DNA of 11,138 nt. Origin: CAZBGL01 sp964491375 (GTDB taxonomy: Bacteria; Desulfobacterota; Deferrisomatia; Deferrisomatales; Deferrisomataceae). Positions 7,029-11,138 of this stretch are shown piece by piece; within the stretch, counting starts at the first letter, position 1, and the number at the start of each line of letters is the position of its first letter. The DNA is taken from positions 1-11,138 of the forward strand of contig CAZBGL010000276.1 of assembly GCA_964491375.1 (NCBI GenBank), in the 5' to 3' direction. The notes under the pieces were generated by a model. It made no database searches and was not told the origin of the DNA. It saw nothing but the letters and a program-made list of their open reading frames with translations. The position numbers and the translations under genes are program-made.

Positions 7029-7205
7029 CCGGGAGGGCCCCCTGCGAGGCGCGGGCGCGGCTCCGGCGGTCGCCGCGGCCGTGGCGTCTCCGGGCGGCAA
7101 GGGCCCGACCCGAGGGTGCTCGCCGGGGGTCTCCCAGCGGCGGGTTGCCGCGGCGAGGTTGCATATTGCGTGTTCGCGCCCGCCCGAGCCAGGGGGCCCT
7201 CCCGG
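7029..7205. repeat. Imperfect 31-bp inverted repeat
   Basis: The outer 16 bp are perfect (7029-7044 against 7190-7205, CCGGGAGGGCCCCCTG and its complement). After a 4-bp mismatch block, one match and one mismatch, 9 more bp match (GCGGGCGCG, 7051-7059 against 7175-7183). In all 26 of 31 positions pair, and the arms are separated by 115 nt. No target-site duplication is visible outside the arms and there is no transposase. The right arm reaches a GGAG (7204-7207) that could serve the alternative ATG at 7215 of the following gene. Confidence 0.6.
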
Positions 7206-7292
7206 AGCCTGGTGATGCCGCCCGGGGCGCGTGTCCGCTTGGGGCCGCGGCGGTCCAGAGCCTCGGGGCGGGAAGCCATTCGGAAGGAGCGC

Positions 7293-8627
7293 ATGAGCCC
7301 GTACGGTGAGATGTTTCGCGAGATCATCCTTCCCGTGGCCGCACTGGTCGGGTTGGAGCGGGCATTGGTGCATCTGTTCATCCGGACTCCCACGCAGAAA
7401 GCGTGGGTGCGTCGGCAGAAGTTCCTCCGGCCCAACGTGATCAGCCGGTGCCGCTATCCCATGGGATTCGTCACCGTGGCCCTGTTGCACGTCGGGTGGC
7501 CGCGGGCCGCGTTCCTGTTTTTCGCATTCTGGATGACCACGGACCTCACCGACGGGGACATCGCACGGCGGACGGGCCTCGCGAGTTCCCGGGGCGCCAC
7601 GATCGATCCCCTGTCGGACAAACTCATGTACGCTCCCCTGCTCGTGTACTTCGCCTGGCAGGGGTTGTACGACCCGTGGCTCGTCGGGCTCCTGTTGTTG
7701 TTCGACGCCGTGGGGCAGTTCTCTCGACGGTTTATCCGTCAGAAGGCCGCAAACCTGTTTGGCAAGGCGAAGACCTTCCTGGTGGTGGTGCTGTTGGCCG
7801 TGACCGGGTTGGAGTGGATCTACGGCCCCTTGCCCCTCCATCGCACGATCCGGCCCCTCCTGGTCATCTGCACGGGACTGGCGTTTTGTTCGGCTGCATT
7901 CAAGGCCATTCCGAACTACTGGTACGCCAACATTCTGAGCTTGCTCAACCTGTTGTGTGGACTGGCGGGGATCTGGGTGTTGGTTACGGGAGGAGACCCG
8001 GTGTACGCCTTTGCCCTGGTGTTCCTGGGGCAGTTCCTCGATCTGTTCGACGGGCGGGCAGCCGAGCGCTGGGGTTCCACGCCGAGGGGGGAGGTGTTCG
8101 ACGACGTGGCGGACGGCACGAGCTTCGGCGCCACCGTGGGGTTGATCGTTGCCGTCTCCTTTGAGAACCGGTGGCTGGGGTTCGCCCTGGGGGCGATTCA
8201 CATGGGGGCCACGGTGTACCGGCTGGTGCGGTTCGTCGTGGAAAAGCGCCGGGCCGGGGTGGTGGGCGGGGTCCACGAGTTCGCAGGCCTTCCGTCGCCC
8301 GGAGGCGCTCTGTTTGCGGGCAGTGCGTGTCTGCTCCTTCCGGGCGACGGCTGGAAGGCGGCGGTGGTGCTCGCGGGTGCGGCACTCATGGTCTCACGGA
8401 TCCCCTACGCCCACTTCGGCCGCTCCGTGCTTCCCCGTATCCCCCGGATCGTCCGGGTACTCTTCCTCGTCTTTTTCCTGCTCCTGCTCGCCTACGGGGT
8501 GCGGAGGAACGAGTACACCGCCCCTCTGGCCATTGCGTTCGCAGCCGCCGTGCTCTACGTCCTTTCCCCTTTGGGGCGGCTCCTCACCTCGGACCGGCGC
8601 CCGGTGGACGCCGTCACAGGTCGGTGA
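7293..8627 (+). CDS. Two-domain CDP-alcohol phosphatidyltransferase (PgsA-like + PssA-like)
   Basis: A 444-residue polytopic membrane protein with two copies of the family's catalytic signature (D, D-G, A-R, G, D, D). Copy 1: D84-x2-D87-G88-x2-A91-R92, G101-x3-D105-x3-D109, followed by DKLMYAPLLV as in PgsA. Copy 2: D250-x2-D253-G254-x2-A257, G266-x3-D270-x3-D274, followed by the GLPSP segment (332-336) characteristic of bacterial phosphatidylserine synthase. In copy 2 the Arg of the A-R pair is Glu258, with Arg259 next. Family members normally have one domain of about 180-270 residues and swap CMP on CDP-diacylglycerol for an alcohol such as glycerol phosphate or serine. The two substrates here are unknown. 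The start is ATG 7293 (AAGGAG upstream, spacing only 3 nt). ATG 7215 with GGAG 7 nt upstream would add 26 basic residues. The gene end overlaps the opposing permease gene by 14 bp. Confidence 0.85.
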   Translation: MSPYGEMFREIILPVAALVGLERALVHLFIRTPTQKAWVRRQKFLRPNVISRCRYPMGFVTVALLHVGWPRAAFLFFAFWMTTDLTDGDIARRTGLASSRGATIDPLSDKLMYAPLLVYFAWQGLYDPWLVGLLLLFDAVGQFSRRFIRQKAANLFGKAKTFLVVVLLAVTGLEWIYGPLPLHRTIRPLLVICTGLAFCSAAFKAIPNYWYANILSLLNLLCGLAGIWVLVTGGDPVYAFALVFLGQFLDLFDGRAAERWGSTPRGEVFDDVADGTSFGATVGLIVAVSFENRWLGFALGAIHMGATVYRLVRFVVEKRRAGVVGGVHEFAGLPSPGGALFAGSACLLLPGDGWKAAVVLAGAALMVSRIPYAHFGRSVLPRIPRIVRVLFLVFFLLLLAYGVRRNEYTAPLAIAFAAAVLYVLSPLGRLLTSDRRPVDAVTGR

Positions 8628-9840
8628 ACTCGCCGGCCTGTTCCGGCGAGTCCACGATGTGGCTGGCTGTTTCCTCTTCGGCCGTGCCCGGCAGCAGGAG
8701 GTGGAGCAGGACCCCCACGATCCCGCTCAGCCCGATCCCCCCCAGTTTGAACGTGCCGGCCTCCAGCGTGGCTCCCCCGATCCCCACGATCAGCACCACG
8801 GCGATGATGGCGAGGTTGCGCGTGGCGTTCAGGTCGGGCCGCGCCGAAACCAGGGTGCGCACCCCGATGGCCGCGATCATGCCGAACAGGAGGATCAGGA
8901 TTCCTCCCATCACCGGAGCCGGCACCGTTTTCAGCAGGGCACCGAGCTTGCCTACGAAAGCGAGCAGGATGGCCGTCACGGCCGCGATCGCCATGAGCCG
9001 TGGCCGGAACACCCGGATCAGCGCCAGCGCGCCGGTGACCTCCGAGTAGGTCGTGTTGGGCGGCCCGCCGAACAGCGCGGCCACCGAGGTGGCCAACCCA
9101 TCCGCAAACATGGTGCGATGGATCCCCGGATCCTTGGGATAGTCCTGGCCGGCCACCTTGCTTACGGCATAGATGTCGCCGATGTGTTCGATCATCGGAG
9201 CGATGGCCACCGGCATCATGAACAGCATGGCGCCCCAGTGGAACTCCGGGAAGGTGAAGTCCGGCACCGCAAACCAAGGGGCCTGGTGGACCGGTGTGAA
9301 ATCCACTGCCCCGGTCAAGAGCGCGGCCAGGTAACCCACGGCGGCGGCCACCAGGATCGGGATGAGCTGGAGCAGGCCGCGCGCCCACGTGGCCACCGCA
9401 ATGGCCGTGGCCAGGCTGAGGAGCGCCAGCCCCCAGTTCTGCTTGGACATGTCCACGGCCACCGGGGCGAGGGCCAGACCGATGTTCATGATCACCGGCC
9501 CAACCACCACGGACGGCAGGATCCGGTCGATGAACTCCACCCCCCGCCAGCGGATGACCTGCGACATCCCCATGTGCACGAAACCGGCGGCAAAGAGCCC
9601 TCCCAAGGCCACGGGGATGCCCCATTCCTTGGCGGCCAACTGGATCGGCGCGATGAAGGCGAAGGAACTGGCCAGGAAGACCGGGACCTTCCGACGGGTG
9701 ATGAAATAGAAGATCAGGGTCCCCACCCCGGCGGTGAACAGGGCCACCGAGGGATCCAGGCCCGTGAGCAGGGGCACGAGGGTGAGGGCGCCGAAGGCCA
9801 CGAACAGCATCTGGACGCCGAGCACGAGATCGCGAAACAT
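8614..9840 (-). CDS. uraA: Uracil permease-like transporter (NCS2 family)
   Basis: A 408-residue inner-membrane protein of the nucleobase-cation symporter 2 family, expected to import uracil with protons. It is hydrophobic throughout, with about 12-14 membrane segments. Family landmarks are the FLASSFAFIAPIQ stretch (55-67), the substrate-site helix IEHIGD (217-222), and PPNTTYSEVTG (260-270). Glu218 and Glu267 correspond to the substrate-binding glutamates of Escherichia coli UraA. The residue matching its His245 appears to be Asp222, so specificity or coupling could differ and xanthine or another base cannot be excluded from sequence alone. The gene lies 40 nt downstream of upp in the same orientation, which favours uracil. 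The start is ATG 9840, with AAAGGAG 11 nt upstream and GGAGGG directly adjacent. Its 3' end overlaps the convergent phosphatidyltransferase gene by 14 bp. Confidence 0.9.
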   Translation of the reverse strand: MFRDLVLGVQMLFVAFGALTLVPLLTGLDPSVALFTAGVGTLIFYFITRRKVPVFLASSFAFIAPIQLAAKEWGIPVALGGLFAAGFVHMGMSQVIRWRGVEFIDRILPSVVVGPVIMNIGLALAPVAVDMSKQNWGLALLSLATAIAVATWARGLLQLIPILVAAAVGYLAALLTGAVDFTPVHQAPWFAVPDFTFPEFHWGAMLFMMPVAIAPMIEHIGDIYAVSKVAGQDYPKDPGIHRTMFADGLATSVAALFGGPPNTTYSEVTGALALIRVFRPRLMAIAAVTAILLAFVGKLGALLKTVPAPVMGGILILLFGMIAAIGVRTLVSARPDLNATRNLAIIAVVLIVGIGGATLEAGTFKLGGIGLSGIVGVLLHLLLPGTAEEETASHIVDSPEQAGEFTDL

Positions 9841-9880
9841 CCCTCCGTTCGCTCCTTTCTGTTGCGGGTCCGATGGCCGC

Positions 9881-10507
9881 TTACTTGGTTCCGAACAGGC
9901 GGTCTCCGGCGTCCCCCAGGCCGGGCAGGATGTAGCCCTGGTCGTTCAGCCGCTCGTCCAGACTGGCCGCGAACACATCCACGTCCGGATGGCGTTGTTC
10001 CAGGTTGCGCACACCCTCCGGCGCCGCAACCAGGCAGATCGCCCGGATGTCGGCGCAACCGGCCTGCTTGAGCAGGTCGATGGTGGCCACCATGGAGTTG
10101 CCCGTGGCGAGCATGGGATCCAGGATCACGGCCAGACGCTCGCCCACGTCCGCCGAGAGTTTCTGGTAGTACCGGATGGGTTCCAGGGTCTCCTCGTTGC
10201 GGTACAGCCCCACCACGTTGACCCGGGCCGCCGGGATCAGGTCCAGCACGCCTTGGAGCATGCCGATCCCCGCCCTCAGGATCGGGACAACGGCCACCTT
10301 CTTGCCCGAGATCTTCTCCACGTTCACCGGGCCGGCCCAGCCCTGGACCGTTACCGTCTCCATCTCCAGGTTCCGGAACGCCTCGTAGGTCAGCAGGCTG
10401 GTGATCTCGCGGGTGAGATCCCGGAACTTGGACGTGCTCGTGTCCGCCCGGCGGAGCAGGCCGAGCTTGTGCCGGATCAGGGGGTGATCCACGACGCGAA
10501 GGGGCAT
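9881..10507 (-). CDS. upp: Uracil phosphoribosyltransferase
   Basis: This enzyme joins uracil and PRPP to make UMP in cytoplasmic pyrimidine salvage. The protein is 208 residues, exactly the usual length. It has VVPILRAG (73-80), the PRPP-binding loop DPMLATGNS (130-138) and the C-terminal uracil-binding segment YILPGLGDAGDR (192-203), ending in the typical FGTK. The start is ATG 10507, since AGGAGG (plus-strand 10516-10521) is 8 nt upstream and the protein begins MPLRVVDHPL as in homologues. A longer open frame upstream is not part of the protein. It is cotranscribed with the permease gene, an uptake-and-trap arrangement common in bacteria. Confidence 0.98.
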   Translation of the reverse strand: MPLRVVDHPLIRHKLGLLRRADTSTSKFRDLTREITSLLTYEAFRNLEMETVTVQGWAGPVNVEKISGKKVAVVPILRAGIGMLQGVLDLIPAARVNVVGLYRNEETLEPIRYYQKLSADVGERLAVILDPMLATGNSMVATIDLLKQAGCADIRAICLVAAPEGVRNLEQRHPDVDVFAASLDERLNDQGYILPGLGDAGDRLFGTK

Positions 10508-10527
10508 GGGGCAGACCTCCTGTGAAA

Positions 10528-10543
10528 CGGGCGCCAGCGCCCG
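10528..10543 (-). promoter_or_regulatory. Leader hairpin before upp
   Basis: On the minus strand CGGGCG, a CTGG loop and CGCCCG form a perfect 6-bp stem ending 6 nt before the AGGAGG ribosome site, with TTT just after the stem. It could affect translation or act as a small attenuator. The T-run is too short to call a terminator, and no PyrR-binding element was recognised. Confidence 0.35.
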
Positions 10544-10565
10544 GGGACATCGGACGCGGCAAGCT

Positions 10566-10571
10566 ATCATA
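10566..10571 (-). promoter_or_regulatory. Candidate -10 for the upp operon
   Basis: The minus strand reads TATGAT (five of six consensus bases) in the only AT-rich patch between the divergent genes. The hexamer 17 nt upstream is CGTCTT, a poor -35. On the plus strand, TATCAT (10565-10570) overlaps it and could be the -10 of the HDOD gene, so the two promoters may share this patch. Confidence 0.35.
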
Positions 10572-10647
10572 TTTGGGGCGCCGGGGAAAAGACGAGTTCA
10601 AGGCGCACACGCGAGGTGCCGAAAAGCCAACGGAAGGATTGCCATTT

Positions 10648-10684
10648 CGGGGCGGGAGTCCGCCCCGCACGCAGCGAGGGGCGG
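10648..10684 (+). promoter_or_regulatory. Leader with two alternative hairpins before the HDOD gene
   Basis: CCGCCCC (10660-10666) can pair with GGGGCGG on its left (10649-10655; 8 bp counting C10648-G10667, 4-nt loop GAGT) or with an identical GGGGCGG on its right (10678-10684; 7 bp, 11-nt loop). The right-hand copy overlaps the likely ribosome site GAGGGG (10676-10681). The two folds exclude each other, and only the second hides the start region. Confidence 0.45.
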
Positions 10685-10685
10685 C

Positions 10686-11138
10686 ATGTGGAACTGGTTG
10701 AAGCGGCTGCTCGGAAGGGGGCAGGGGGAGACGGTTCCGGCAACCGTACCGCGCCGGTCCCGTTCTCCCACCCCGCGGGCGCCGTCTGGAAAGGAAAAAC
10801 CTGTACCGCAAACCCTGGAGGGCGCAGAGGCTGAATTCCTGCTGGCACTGGATCAGAATGAGGAACCCCGGGATCTGGGGGAGTTCCCCCCAGAGGACCG
10901 TCTGTTCCTGTCCGGGGTGTTGCGCTTGGTCCGTGAGAAGCGGATCGAGATCCCGCTGTTGCCCCAGGCCGCCATGGAGATCAACCGCCTCCTGGGCAAA
11001 AGGGATCCCCCGTTGGAGGACTACGTTCGGGTACTTCAACAGGATCCCGCCTTGTGCGTAGAGGTCCTGCGCACCGCCAACTCGGCCTACTACGGGTTTT
11101 CCCAACCGGCCAAGAGCGTTCGCGAGGCGGTAATCCGC
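10686..11138 (+). CDS. HDOD-domain protein, N-terminal part (runs off the window)
   Basis: The first 151 residues are visible and the frame is open to the window edge. The ATG at 10686 is preceded by GAGGGG 4 nt upstream. The protein begins with an amphipathic basic segment (MWNWLKRLLGRG), then a Pro/Arg/Ser-rich linker to about residue 45, then an acidic stretch. The HDOD domain starts near residue 88: IPLLPQAAMEINRLL, DYVRVLQQDPALCVEVLRTANSA, then YYGFSQPAKSVREAVI. These match the HDOD family, which lacks the HD phosphodiesterase metal residues and acts as a signalling or regulatory scaffold, often near cyclic-di-GMP or chemotaxis genes. What follows the domain is outside the window. The gene is divergent from upp with 178 nt between the starts. 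Confidence 0.9.
   Translation, partial: MWNWLKRLLGRGQGETVPATVPRRSRSPTPRAPSGKEKPVPQTLEGAEAEFLLALDQNEEPRDLGEFPPEDRLFLSGVLRLVREKRIEIPLLPQAAMEINRLLGKRDPPLEDYVRVLQQDPALCVEVLRTANSAYYGFSQPAKSVREAVIR

Larger units (their letters stand above)
6477..7292. other. 816-nt gap without a convincing gene
   Basis: Several frames stay open here because GC-rich DNA has few stops. Their translations are Arg/Gly/Pro/Ala-rich and resemble no family. The best small candidate, 6865-7215 on the plus strand (TTG start, AGGAG nearby), looks random in composition. The stretch holds a degenerate 7-bp repeat (6655-6696), two strong dyads (6721-6796) and a 31-bp imperfect inverted repeat (7029-7205). I saw no tRNA, no cyclic-di-GMP riboswitch core and no clear promoter for the following gene. 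It could be a long structured leader, an uncharacterised RNA, or remains of a decayed gene or small element. Confidence 0.6.

Noticed and set aside
6865..7215. Small plus-strand frame (TTG start, AGGAG nearby, stop overlapping an ATG at 7215)
   Set aside because: Start signals and the TGATG junction are suggestive, but the 116 residues are Arg/Gly/Ala/Pro-rich without hydrophobic periodicity or any family likeness. Open frames of this length are common here.
8149..10071. 640-codon open frame on the plus strand
   Set aside because: It crosses from inside the phosphatidyltransferase gene in the wrong frame to antisense of the permease and upp, and is His/Asp/Gln/Gly-rich without domains.
10567..10848. 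Minus-strand frame upstream of upp
   Set aside because: It is antisense to the start of the HDOD gene, has no domain and runs through the divergent promoter region.

Overview
The window is very GC-rich DNA (roughly two thirds or more G+C by eye) from a bacterium with tightly packed, often overlapping genes. The gene set is an active GAF-GAF-GGDEF diguanylate cyclase, an HDOD protein, a CusS/CusR-type two-component pair, a degenerate ParB-like protein and a spore-photoproduct-lyase-like radical SAM protein without other sporulation genes in view. This would suit a high-GC member of the former Deltaproteobacteria (Desulfobacterota), but that assignment is an impression, not a measurement.

Layout. 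(1) 3-2250, plus strand: the end of an unrecognised gene, a ParB/KorB-like protein and an SPL-like radical SAM protein, chained by a 19-nt overlap and an ATGA overlap and so probably one operon. (2) 2073-4261, minus strand: an OmpR-family response regulator followed by its sensor kinase (GTGA overlap). The kinase gene runs tail-to-tail into the radical SAM gene for 178 nt. (3) 4262-4454: divergent promoter region with a good sigma70-type promoter (TTGACA, 17 nt, TAGGGT) facing the diguanylate cyclase. (4) 4455-6476, plus: diguanylate cyclase with an intact GGEEF and an RxxD inhibitory site. (5) 6477-7292: an 816-nt stretch with no convincing gene, holding a degenerate 7-bp repeat, strong dyads and a 31-bp imperfect inverted repeat. 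(6) 7293-8627, plus: an unusual protein with two CDP-alcohol phosphatidyltransferase domains, the first PgsA-like and the second PssA-like. (7) 8614-10507, minus: upp and a uracil-permease-like gene, a pyrimidine-salvage operon. (8) 10686 to the window end, plus: the start of an HDOD protein, divergent from upp, whose leader can form two mutually exclusive hairpins, one covering the ribosome binding site.

How the parts fit. upp and the permease form a coherent uracil uptake and capture unit. The kinase-regulator pair is self-contained, and its targets cannot be read from the window. The diguanylate cyclase, and by family habit the HDOD protein, belong to regulatory signalling. The two-domain CDP-alcohol protein would act in the membrane on phospholipid head groups. 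The ParB-like plus SPL-like pair, in which both proteins have changes at residues central to their families, and the two-domain phosphatidyltransferase are the most unusual gene content. No mobile element, CRISPR array, tRNA or rRNA was found.
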